From DASQBT01 sp049578545 (GTDB lineage: Bacteria; Pseudomonadota; Gammaproteobacteria; Burkholderiales; Thiobacillaceae), in contig JBAUMF010000037.1 of the NCBI GenBank assembly GCA_049578545.1, forward strand, positions 1-39,649: a DNA stretch of 39,649 nt, written 5' to 3'. Within the stretch, counting starts at the first letter, position 1. Each line of letters opens with the position of its first letter. The position numbers and the translations under genes were made by a program. Shown here piece by piece: positions 8,695 through 16,137 of the stretch. The notes under the pieces were generated by a model. It saw only the letters and a list, made by a program, of their open reading frames with translations, ran no database searches and was not told the DNA's origin.

Positions 8695-9469
8695 ATGATG
8701 AAACTGAAGACAGCAATACTTCTTTGCGCCAGCCTGACCGGCGCCCTTACCTGCGTCAGCGCTGCTTCCAGCGATGTATTCTCCGGCTACACCCTGCTCA
8801 AGCAGGAAACCAGGGAGATGCAGGACGACGACTTCCTGAATCAGGGCATGGAGGCGGTGTCCAAAGGTGCCGTAATGTTCTCCGCCGAGGGCAAGAAAGG
8901 CATGTCCTGCGCGGCCTGCCATGGCGAAGTTGGCAAGAAACTCAATGTGATGAACCTTGCCAAGTACCCCATTCTGGATACAAAGACCAAGCACATCCTG
9001 ACGCTTCAGCAACGCGTCATCAACATGGGGGCAGAGCAGCTCGGCAATGATCCAGTGAAGTACGAAAGTAAGTAAGCCCTGGCCCTGGAAGCCTTTGTGC
9101 GCAATCTTGCCCGCGGCCAAGTGGTCAGTGTCAAGACCGACGGCGACGTGGCGCCTTTCTATCAGAAGGGCAAGGAGCTCTTCGAGAAACGCGCCGGCCA
9201 GCTCAATGGCGTGCAATTTTTGCCATGAAGACCACGCAGGGCAGCTGCTCCGGGCCCAAGTCCTGTCCCAAGGCCAAACCAACGGCTTTCCCACCTACCG
9301 TCTTGCCAGCAGCTCAGTCATCGGCACCCAGACCCGGATCAATCAGTGCTACAAATCTGTCCGCGCCGACGAGCAACCCGTCGGCAGCGAGGAATTTGCG
9401 ATGATGGAGCTCTACATGAATGCACGCGGCAATGGGCTAAAAATCGAGACGCCAGCGGTCCGCTTCTGA
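8695..9469 (+). pseudogene. soxA: soxA, disrupted by a stop and a frameshift
   Basis: The dihaem SoxA subunit of SoxXA is recognisable across the whole stretch but not in one frame. 8695-9075 gives a signal peptide, SGYTLLKQETREMQDDDF, and the first haem motif CAACH. It ends at TAA (9073-9075) where relatives continue YES(K/E)E. The same frame then goes on as ALALEAFVRNLARGQ until a TGA at 9226. At about 9205-9208 the family match moves to the next frame, consistent with a 2-base loss: MACNFCHEDHAG (second haem motif), NGFPTYRL, TRINQCYKSVRADE (with the expected active-site Cys) and IETPAVRF. All parts are otherwise well conserved, so the damage is recent or a sequence error. Confidence 0.85.
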
Positions 9470-9547
9470 GGCCTGTTCACACCGGAGCATGCCGCAGATC
9501 ATCTGCGCGCCATACCCCTGCCGTTAACCAGGCAATTACAAGTTTGC

Positions 9548-9586
9548 GTTGCCCCTCGTGAGTGCCAAGCCTCACGAGGGTGCAAC
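9548..9586. repeat. Long stem-loop between convergent genes
   Basis: CCCTCGTGAG at 9553-9562 pairs perfectly with CTCACGAGGG at 9571-9580. The stem extends by GTTGC (9548-9552) against GCAAC (9582-9586) around one bulged base. It lies in the roughly 260-base gap between soxA and the convergent patatin gene. There is no T-run on either side, so it is a candidate transcript-end hairpin rather than a textbook terminator. Confidence 0.6.
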
Positions 9587-9731
9587 TCCGGCCCCCAATC
9601 GGATTTCATGGCGTATCATGCTCATCGTCCACTGATGGCTGATTTCCCACCCCCTGCCAGAGTGAAAACCGACCCCGTTTAGTCCTCCGAGCAAGCCTTG
9701 TCGAACCACAATGATGTGTGGATACGCCCGC

Positions 9732-10667
9732 TTATGCGTCGTTGGACTGATTGAGCAGCGCTTTGAGTTGCGGCATTGCCTGCTCCGCCGCGCGATGCCC
9801 CGCTTCGATCGCTGTTCCGGCGCGGTGAAATTCCATGAGTCCCAGCTCCGCAAGCCGCGGCGTGATCATAACGTCTGCCGGCTCGCCCGCCAGCCGGCTG
9901 CGCGTGATCAGCACCTGCATGATATTGATGCTGGTCGCCACGACATCGAGCATGGCGGGTGGCGTATCTGCCTTGTTGCGGTGATGTATGCCCAACTGCG
10001 ACATGCGTGACTGGATGTGGGCCATGACGCTGTCAGTAATCGTCTCGGGTTCCTCTACGGATTTCTTGTGCGATGCTTTCGCCTGTTTGTCCTTGAAGTG
10101 GCGACCAATCAAGTCCGAATTCAGATCGACCGCGATCACCCAGTCAGCGCCCATCGCGCGACACAGGGAGACCGGAACAGGGTTGACCAGTCCACCATCC
10201 ACCAGCCATCTTCCGCCCAACCGCGCCGGGGTGAACAGGCCGGGCAGCGCGATCGAGGCGCGCACCGCATCCGACACACTGCCTTCCTGCAGCCAGACTT
10301 CGCGGCCACTATGGAGATCCGTGGCGACAGCGGCAAACGCCAGCGGCAGATCGGCAATCTGCCGGTCAACAAAATGGTCACGGAAATACTCGATGAGCTT
10401 TTCGCCCTTGATCAGGCCACCGTTGAGCGAGAAATCGAGGAAGCCGACCACAGTTTGCACGGTAAGACTGCGAACCCAGGCATCAAGTCGGTCCAGATCG
10501 CCATCCACATAGGCTGCACCGACAAGCGCGCCAATCGAAGTGCCGCAGACTATGTCCGGATAGATGCCTGCCTGATTCAAGGCATGAATGACACCGATGT
10601 GTGCCCAACCACGGGCGGAGCCCCCGCCCAAGGCTAGCCCGATCCGGTTGTTGCGCGTTTTCTTCAT
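9732..10667 (-). CDS. Patatin-like phospholipase (RssA type)
   Basis: A serine lipid acyl hydrolase of the patatin family, about 311 residues. It carries the Gly-rich oxyanion motif GGGSARG (about residues 14-20), the nucleophile elbow GTSIG (Ser about 44) and the catalytic VDGG (Asp about 157). The order and spacing match bacterial RssA/YlbK-type proteins, which are soluble or peripheral. I chose the ATG at 10667, five bases after a GAGG; an upstream in-frame ATG at 10778 adds 37 residues of non-family sequence. The true substrate is unknown. It is a single gene on this strand, convergent with the sox remnants. Confidence 0.9.
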   Translation of the reverse strand: MKKTRNNRIGLALGGGSARGWAHIGVIHALNQAGIYPDIVCGTSIGALVGAAYVDGDLDRLDAWVRSLTVQTVVGFLDFSLNGGLIKGEKLIEYFRDHFVDRQIADLPLAFAAVATDLHSGREVWLQEGSVSDAVRASIALPGLFTPARLGGRWLVDGGLVNPVPVSLCRAMGADWVIAVDLNSDLIGRHFKDKQAKASHKKSVEEPETITDSVMAHIQSRMSQLGIHHRNKADTPPAMLDVVATSINIMQVLITRSRLAGEPADVMITPRLAELGLMEFHRAGTAIEAGHRAAEQAMPQLKALLNQSNDA

Positions 10668-11353
10668 CTCCACCTCGCATGGGGCGTTCAGGCCTGGGGC
10701 CTGTAAGAGGATGCACGATCTGCGATCGGTTACAACGAAGGCCAGGGCGCAGTGCCTTGTTTTAAAGCAAACAGGCATGACGGTTCCCGACCGGCAGCTT
10801 CCAAGTGTAAGCCACTTACTCCCTGGATTCTGGATAAGGGTTGAATGGCTGAAATTGCAGATGAGAACTGGCTTTTGAATTCCATGTTTGTGCTGGGAAT
10901 TCTTAGTTGAAGCTCAATGTAGTTTTGACACCGCTTACGTTCACTCTGGCCGAAATCGGCGGCCCCGACTTTAGGCCAGGCCGCGTTGGCCGCGATCCGC
11001 TTTGCACTGGCTTCGGCTACAGACACGATTGCGTCGTTCATTTCACCTTGAAATGGACCCAGTTTCCCCTCCCAGCCGCAAACACCAAGGATACTGGTTG
11101 CGGGAATCACGTCAGGTCCGTTTTGTGCCATTCTGGTTTGGAAAGCCAGGGGTCGGCAACACTCTCCGCTCAGAGCGCGGTATATCGAGTTGTCCCGCAG
11201 CTTCTGGGCAAGTTCGCGGGAACCTGAGCATACATGATCGTCGGAGAAGATTCCGGGCTATGCCTCACTCAGATTCACGCTCCCGCAGCAGATTTTGCGA
11301 TGCGCGCTAAATGGATCATATTGAAGGCCTGGAGGGCCAATCAGGAGATCGCG
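10668..11353. other. Intergenic region
   Basis: About 685 bases between the divergent patatin and dehydrogenase genes. One minus-strand frame (10730-11131) is open but shows no family I recognise. A 7-bp inverted repeat built on GAATTCC (10877-10883) and GGAATTC (10896-10902) is present. The rest appears to be promoter and leader sequence. Confidence 0.35.
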
Positions 11354-12049
11354 ATGAGCTGTATTTTAGTGACCGGTGCCAACCGCGGCCTGGGCCTGGA
11401 ATGGGTGCGGCAGTATGCGCTCGCGGGCTGGCAGGTGCATGCGACCTGCCGCCGCCCGGAGGAAGCGGCAGAGCTGAACGCCCTGGCTGCCGAGCATGCC
11501 CAGGTCAGCGTGCATCGTCTGGACGTTTGCGACAGCGAGCAGCTGCACACCCTGCAACTCGATCTGGAAGAGGCCCGCATCGACGTGCTGCTAAACAATG
11601 CCGGAGTGTATCTGGACAAGTTCAGCAGTGAGTTCGGCAGCATCGACTATGACGTCTGGTCGCGCACATTCGCAGTTAACACGACGGGCGCCATGCGGGT
11701 GAGTGAGGCATTCGTTGAACAGGTGGCCAGAAGTGAAAAGAAACAGGTGGTTGCGATCACCAGCCACATGGGTTCAATCGCTGAAATCACGACGGCCGGC
11801 AACTATGCCTATCGTTCCAGCAAGGCGGCCCTGAATGCAGCGATGAAGGGACTGTCCTGGGCGCTCACTGAACGTGGCATCGGCGTGCTGCTTCTGCACC
11901 CGGGCGGGGTAAGAACGCGTATGGGCGGGCGGGATGCGCCCCTAACGGTCCAGCAAAGCGTGACTGCAATGCGCAAGCTGGTAGAGGATTTTGCGCCGGA
12001 AATGAATGGCCGCTTCTTGCGCTACAACGGTACGGAAATTCCCTGGTAA
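11354..12049 (+). CDS. Short-chain dehydrogenase/reductase
   Basis: An NAD(P)-dependent oxidoreductase of the classical SDR family, 231 residues. It shows the cofactor motif TGANRGLG (residues 7-14), NNAG (81-84), a catalytic Ser in ITSHMGS and the YRSSK active-site pair (Tyr153, Lys157). It resembles the C-factor/sniffer-like subgroup whose substrates are mostly undefined. AGGAG sits six bases before the ATG at 11354, which fixes the start; the longer open frame upstream is not family-like. It is a single-gene unit with no related neighbour. Confidence 0.9.
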   Translation: MSCILVTGANRGLGLEWVRQYALAGWQVHATCRRPEEAAELNALAAEHAQVSVHRLDVCDSEQLHTLQLDLEEARIDVLLNNAGVYLDKFSSEFGSIDYDVWSRTFAVNTTGAMRVSEAFVEQVARSEKKQVVAITSHMGSIAEITTAGNYAYRSSKAALNAAMKGLSWALTERGIGVLLLHPGGVRTRMGGRDAPLTVQQSVTAMRKLVEDFAPEMNGRFLRYNGTEIPW

Positions 12050-12266
12050 GGGGATGTACGCTAAGCCATTGGCGTAACGACCGGTGCAGGCTATGGGAAT
12101 GTCCATCCTAGCCCAGGCCGCGCCAGTAACCAATGGTCCGACTCAACACGTAGCGCTGTGCATCAGATTATGACTGAAACGTCGCAGCAGTGCCGGGTAG
12201 TGATGATCCGCAGCCAAATAGCCCTCGCTCGCTCCGAAAGTTCAGCCCCCCAATAAACCTATCCTT

Positions 12267-12737
12267 ATGGACTTGGGGTATGCTTATTTAGATGATATTG
12301 AACCTATGCGAGCGCTTCTTCTTCCATCCCTGGTTGTTGCATTCCTTGCGGCAGCCGCTGCATTCTGGTGGCGCCGCTCGGCAACGCTGAGCAAGCGGCA
12401 AGCAGCACTCGCCGTTAAGCGGAACGCCCCAAGGGGTTACCACAGTGTCGAGGTGCGCTGCGGAAGCGCCGCCTGCGATGCAGTCAAACGTCTGGGGGAA
12501 ACCCGTTTCCTGTCCGATGAAGCACCTCTCCTGCCCGTACCGGGTTGTACCGCACAGCAATGCACATGCCGCTATATTCATTTTGCTGACCGTCGACGAG
12601 ATGACCGCCGAAATCCCTACGGGCAGTGGACAAGCACACCACCGGTCATTACCGGTGAGCGTCGTTTGCGCATCGAACGGCGCAAGTCGCCAGAAGATGT
12701 TTTCGGGCGGACGACTGGAAGCCGTTCAAAGTCTTAG
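12267..12737 (+). CDS. Small Cys-containing protein with N-terminal membrane anchor
   Basis: A 156-residue protein with one hydrophobic segment near the start (ALLLPSLVVAFLAAAAAFWW) and then a soluble domain containing CGSAACDAVKRL, RFLSDEAPLLPVPGC, CTCRYIHFADRRRDDRR. The pattern (ACxAxxxLxxxRFLxxEAPxLPLPGC...C.CxYxHxxDRRxxDRR) is one I remember from conserved hypothetical proteins of betaproteobacteria, but I know no function. The paired cysteines could bind metal or form disulfides. The start at 12267 has a weak ribosome binding site; a second ATG at 12306 sits just before the hydrophobic segment and is a real alternative. Confidence 0.6.
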   Translation: MDLGYAYLDDIEPMRALLLPSLVVAFLAAAAAFWWRRSATLSKRQAALAVKRNAPRGYHSVEVRCGSAACDAVKRLGETRFLSDEAPLLPVPGCTAQQCTCRYIHFADRRRDDRRNPYGQWTSTPPVITGERRLRIERRKSPEDVFGRTTGSRSKS

Positions 12738-12901
12738 TCTGACTGTATCGGCATGCCGCGCACCAGCACGGTGCACTCATTCATCCCGATGCACTCCAAA
12801 CGGACATCGTGTCTTGAGCAATCATGCAGCGGAGCAGCGTGAACGGGCTTGCAATCCTCCATGGTATTGGCGATCGCCAAGCTGGCACAGCCGTTGCTCA
12901 T
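12734..12901 (-). CDS. Possible 55-residue Cys-rich protein
   Basis: A short frame (MSNGCASLAIANTMEDCK..., ending MPIQSD) with five cysteines. Its stop overlaps the stop of the convergent plus-strand gene ending at 12737. The composition looks more protein-like than the other frames here. No clear ribosome binding site precedes the ATG, although the ATG overlaps the TGA of another open frame. I cannot name a family, so this is only a candidate. Confidence 0.25.
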   Translation of the reverse strand: MSNGCASLAIANTMEDCKPVHAAPLHDCSRHDVRLECIGMNECTVLVRGMPIQSD

Positions 12902-12966
12902 GCATGGATGAGGGCTGCAGTGGCGTAGCCCTCAGCATTACTGATCTCCTTAGTGTTTTTGGACAA

Positions 12967-13005
12967 AGGCGTCTCGACTCTGCAGGGTTGGACGCCTCTT
13001 TTTTT
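12967..13005 (+). terminator. Rho-independent terminator
   Basis: AGGCGTC (12967-12973) pairs with GACGCCT (12991-12997) across a 17-base loop and is followed by CTTTTTTT (12998-13005). It is oriented for plus-strand transcription, 230 bases after the stop of the gene ending at 12737. It either ends that transcript with a long tail or ends a short unannotated RNA. A second hairpin (TGAGGGCT/AGCCCTCA, about 12908-12933) lies just upstream. Confidence 0.8.
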
Positions 13006-13278
13006 GAGTTGTAATGGCAGTGGATGATGGACACTCCATTCCTTTCCGCACAACCTCCACCGCGACTGGGTCAGGCAGAACCTGAAGCGTGCGGCGTTGT
13101 GCCACGTCTTGGCCAAACCGCCCGGCCCAATATCCGGTGCCTAAGGCGACAGCGGACTCGCGCTGCAATCACTTGCTTCGCCGGGCGCGGGCGTCTTTGT
13201 CTGCGTGCCGAATCAACCCGGGAAGTGGCTTGAGCTGGCCTTCATCTGACAGAAAAAGGCAGGAACCGCCAATACACG
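13006..13278. other. Intergenic region before convergent HPP gene
   Basis: About 270 bases after the terminator and before the end of the leftward HPP-CBS gene. No frame here resembles a known protein and no repeat is evident. Confidence 0.35.
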
Positions 13279-14443
13279 TCATGCAGTCGACAGGGCGATG
13301 CGTTTGTAGAGGGCCGCGATGACATCGGACTGGGTCACCATACCCAGCACCCGACGTCTGTCGTCCACCACGGGTATGTGATGCAAGCCCTTACCCGACA
13401 AGTTATGGACCAGGTCCGCTATGGGTGTGTCGACGTGTGCGGCGTAGACATTGATTGTCATGATCTGCCCCACAACTTCTGCCTTTTCCGAATTCGTCCC
13501 GGGCGTACGTTTGAGGAAACCCTGCAGGCGCACCGCCAGCCCCGCTGCAGTGGTGTCATCCAGCTGACGCAGATAATCGGCCACGGTGAGGATGCCAATC
13601 AGCCCGCCGAAATTATCCACCACCGGCAAGGCCTTGATCTTGTGGGCCCGCAACTGGGTCCATGCGTGTTCCAGTTCAGTGCTGAACAGCACCGTGACGA
13701 CGTCACGCGACATGATGTCACCGCAGGACAGGCCGACATGGCGGTCGAAAGCATGATCGACGGCCAAGTTGTAGAGCTGCACCAGTTCGTCTTCCTTGAC
13801 ATCCACGAAAGTATCCAGAACTTTTATGCTGCTTTCCAGATCCTCGTGGGTCAGGCCAATACGCGCAAGGGGCGGGCTGTCCCGGGTGGCGTGCAGGTTG
13901 GTGCCGCCCCCCTTCAAACTGTAGGGATAACGGCGTCGCAGCAGGACGTTGTTGACCAGTATGGCCGCCAACAGCATGACGGCCACATTCAATACGACCA
14001 GGCCGAAGGTGAGGCCCATCCGGGCAGGCGTGTATGGCCCGTCGAGAACAATGAAAAGGGCCAGGGCGCCGCCGGGTGGGTGAATGCAGTTGAGGCGAGC
14101 CATCAGCCAGATGCTGGCCGCGACTGCGGCGGCGGCGGCAAGCTGCGGCACGGGAATAAAGGCTGCACTGGCAAGCGCCGCTGCGGTCGCAGCCAGGTAG
14201 CTGCCAATGACAGACCAGGGCTGCGCCAGGGGGCTATGCGATAGCGCGTAGAGGATGACGGCGCTCGCCCCTACCGGCCGCAATGAGCCAGTGAGAGCCC
14301 ACCGGCATGGCATGCATCATCAGTCCACTGATTGCCATGCCCGCCAGCGCCCCCAGTCCGGAACGCCAGCGTTCCGCCCTGGACAGAGGCGGAGTATCGG
14401 CCAGCAGGAATTGGCGAGCGAACGATTTCAGCCTATCAACCAT
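13279..14443 (-). pseudogene. HPP-family membrane protein with CBS domains, frameshifted
   Basis: The N-terminal part (from MVDRLKSFARQFLLADTPPLS, ATG at 14443) runs in one frame to HWLIA, and the match continues in another frame as PVGASAVILYALSHSPLAQPW. One extra base in the GC run near 14278 accounts for the change; dropping it restores a protein of about 383 residues. That protein has four or five membrane segments of the HPP family, including LNCIHPPGGALAL, followed by two CBS domains (CGDIMSRDVVTVLFS and VGQIMTINVYAAHVD). HPP proteins have been linked to nitrite transport in plastids and cyanobacteria; here the nitrate locus nearby makes that attractive but unproven. The CBS pair would normally bind adenosyl ligands. 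The lesion could be a sequencing error. Confidence 0.8.
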
Positions 14444-14618
14444 ATTGTTCTCATTGGGAAAAACCGAATTGCTGATAGCGTAACAGTCGTACGACTCATG
14501 GCAGGGCTCAGACTGGCTCGGTAGTCAAGCTACCCTTGCTTGCCCTATCTGCTGATAGTCGAAGAAAGAGCTGCCCTGGCGACTATGCACAAAATACAGT
14601 CAACTCCCTAATTCATCC

Positions 14619-14634
14619 GACAGTGAACACTGTC
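14619..14634. repeat. Perfect inverted repeat downstream of the DsrC-like gene
   Basis: GACAGTG (14619-14625), two bases, CACTGTC (14628-14634); the flanking ATC and GAT are also complementary after one mismatch. It starts 9 bases after the stop of the leftward DsrC-like gene. No T-run follows on that strand. It could be a 3' hairpin or a protein-binding dyad. Confidence 0.5.
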
Positions 14635-14642
14635 TGATCGGC

Positions 14643-14972
14643 TTAGCCTGTGCTCCAGGCCCGTGGTCGCTTCATGCCGGCAATTTTGCACGCCTGCTTC
14701 ACGTAACCGTAGGGAAAGAGCCTGAACAACTCATTTCGTGCAGCCGACCCCAGTTTCTCGGCCAGATGCTTGATTACAAAACGGGCGTCCGGGGCAACCT
14801 GATGCTCCTCGTAATAGCCGCGCATGAAGCGGATGACATCCCAATGCTCGGGTGTGAGCTGAATGTTCTCCATATGAGCGAAATGCTCGGCAAGGCCCTC
14901 GCTCCAATCGCCGGGTTCGACGATATAGCCCTCTTCATCAATGCGAGGCAAGTCCATTACTGTGTCCAACAT
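14643..14972 (-). CDS. DsrC/TusE-family protein lacking the C-terminal cysteine
   Basis: A 109-residue protein matching the DsrC/TusE/RspA family over its length: WSEGLAEHFAHMENIQLTPE, HWDVIRFMRGYYEEHQVAPD and RLFPYGYVKQACKIAGMKRP. Typical DsrC carries two redox cysteines on its flexible tail, and TusE keeps the last one. Here only the inner one (Cys95, CysB position) is present. The CysA position, eleven residues later, is Trp106 (RPRAWSTG). It therefore probably cannot form the DsrC trisulfide and may be a regulatory or carrier paralog. AAGGAG lies a few bases before the ATG. It shares the strand with the Yip1-like gene, 81 bases downstream of it. Confidence 0.88.
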   Translation of the reverse strand: MLDTVMDLPRIDEEGYIVEPGDWSEGLAEHFAHMENIQLTPEHWDVIRFMRGYYEEHQVAPDARFVIKHLAEKLGSAARNELFRLFPYGYVKQACKIAGMKRPRAWSTG

Positions 14973-15053
14973 TTACTCCTTAGAAGAATAGAAAGTATGC
15001 GTGCCCGGCTTGACTTGCCCGGGCTGGTCAGAAATTAGCCGCATCCCTGACCT

Positions 15054-15623
15054 TCAGGCGATGGCCGGGACAAGTCCCAACATTATGAGTAACGCCCATG
15101 CAATGAGTCCCATCGCGGTGACAATATAGGCCAGGTTCAAGGCGACCATGTCTTCCTCTACTCCCAGGATCCCTTCAACGCCGCGAAAGATTAGCAGCAC
15201 CGAGCCGACCAGTCCCAATACGACAATGCCGACAATCAGAACGATATTGCTCGAGAACAGGACCAGCGCGGATAGCCATAGCGGAACGGGGGCGATGGAA
15301 GCCAGCTTAAAGGCATCATGATAGCTGCTGGAGACGCCACGGCTGTTGGCAACAGACTTGATGCCCCAGGCCATAAGCGGGACCGTCAGCAACTCCACTA
15401 CGAAAAAAAACAGGGCTGCGATGGTCCATGCCTGGGCTGAGGCCTGCGGATACAAAATGGAACCGTAATGGTGTCCAGCATATTCCAGCATAAGGGGCGG
15501 GACCAGCGAAAAAGGCACGACTAGCAGGGTGAACAATTTGATAACTGAAGGATGGGCACGGGCAACCTCATCCCACCCTTCATGCGGCGATACGAAAAGT
15601 TTGCCAAACTGCAAGATAGACAT
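15054..15623 (-). CDS. Yip1-family inner-membrane protein
   Basis: A 189-residue protein with about five hydrophobic segments (for example LFTLLVVPFSLVPPLML, AWTIAALFFFVVELLTVPLMAWG, IVLIVGIVVLGLVGSVLLIFRGVEG split by a short loop, and AYIVTAMGLIAWALLIMLG). The start MSILQFGKLFVSPHEGWDEVA is typical of bacterial Yip1-domain proteins, whose function is unknown. A very strong ribosome binding site (AAAGGAGGT) precedes the ATG at 15623; a longer frame to 15713 is not supported. It probably shares a transcript with the DsrC-like gene downstream. Confidence 0.75.
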   Translation of the reverse strand: MSILQFGKLFVSPHEGWDEVARAHPSVIKLFTLLVVPFSLVPPLMLEYAGHHYGSILYPQASAQAWTIAALFFFVVELLTVPLMAWGIKSVANSRGVSSSYHDAFKLASIAPVPLWLSALVLFSSNIVLIVGIVVLGLVGSVLLIFRGVEGILGVEEDMVALNLAYIVTAMGLIAWALLIMLGLVPAIA

Positions 15624-15719
15624 ACTGACCTCCTTTAGCTCATGCAACCGGAGATGCACTCCGATTTCAACGGCTTCACTACATCCATCACACCACGAAA
15701 TCGTGAAGCTCAATTCAAT

Positions 15720-15736
15720 ATATCACATTATGATAT
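15720..15736. promoter_or_regulatory. AT-rich inverted repeat, candidate operator
   Basis: ATATCA (15720-15725), five bases, TGATAT (15731-15736), in a locally AT-rich patch about 100 bases upstream of the Yip1-like gene. AT-rich dyads of this kind are bound by many small repressors. No cognate regulator is encoded in the window, so the assignment is only structural. Confidence 0.4.
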
Positions 15737-15985
15737 GTATTCAAGATGAAAGAAACTCAACGGCGTGCCGCCGGTCCATTCGATACGGGTGCTGAATTTA
15801 GCAAGCTCCGAACACGGGGAGCACACGAGGCCCAGTAACACTGTGATCCTGCCGCGCCGGTACAACCGAAGACATAGAGTCAAGGAGCACGCACTGCCAA
15901 CCGCAGAAATTACAAGGCCGGGGCAAGCCCGTCCTTGGCAAAAGAATCCGATTCAGCTCGACTGGTCAGGGCTAGCTCATCATGA

Positions 15986-16055
15986 ACAAAGACCTTGCAG
16001 GCAATTTGACGTAACCATGGGGGAACACCTCAGCCAGACCCTGTTTGCTTGAATA
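15986..16055 (-). pseudogene. Possible dsrC C-terminal remnant
   Basis: The minus strand reads SSKQGLAEVFPHGYV and then, after a one-base shift, IACK, which lines up with the ELFRLFPYGYVKQACK segment of the DsrC-like protein at 14643-14972. The bases around acgtaacc and the ttgca codons also align between the two. Nothing upstream looks like the rest of a dsrC gene. The match is short, so chance is possible, but its position near a real dsrC-like gene on the same strand makes a decayed duplicate plausible. Confidence 0.35.
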
Positions 16056-16137
16056 TCGAACCTCATGATCGAGTCCCCAGGTTTCATTCAACACGGGCCA
16101 GCAGTTGACAGAATGCTGTTGTACGCGTCGACCTGTG

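Noticed and set aside
10730..11131. A 133-codon minus-strand frame between the patatin and dehydrogenase genes
   Set aside because: No family resemblance and no ribosome binding site. Part of it looks protein-like, so a decayed gene is possible but cannot be supported.
13378..14244. A 288-codon plus-strand frame opposite the HPP-CBS gene
   Set aside because: Antisense shadow; the minus strand has clear HPP and CBS motifs.
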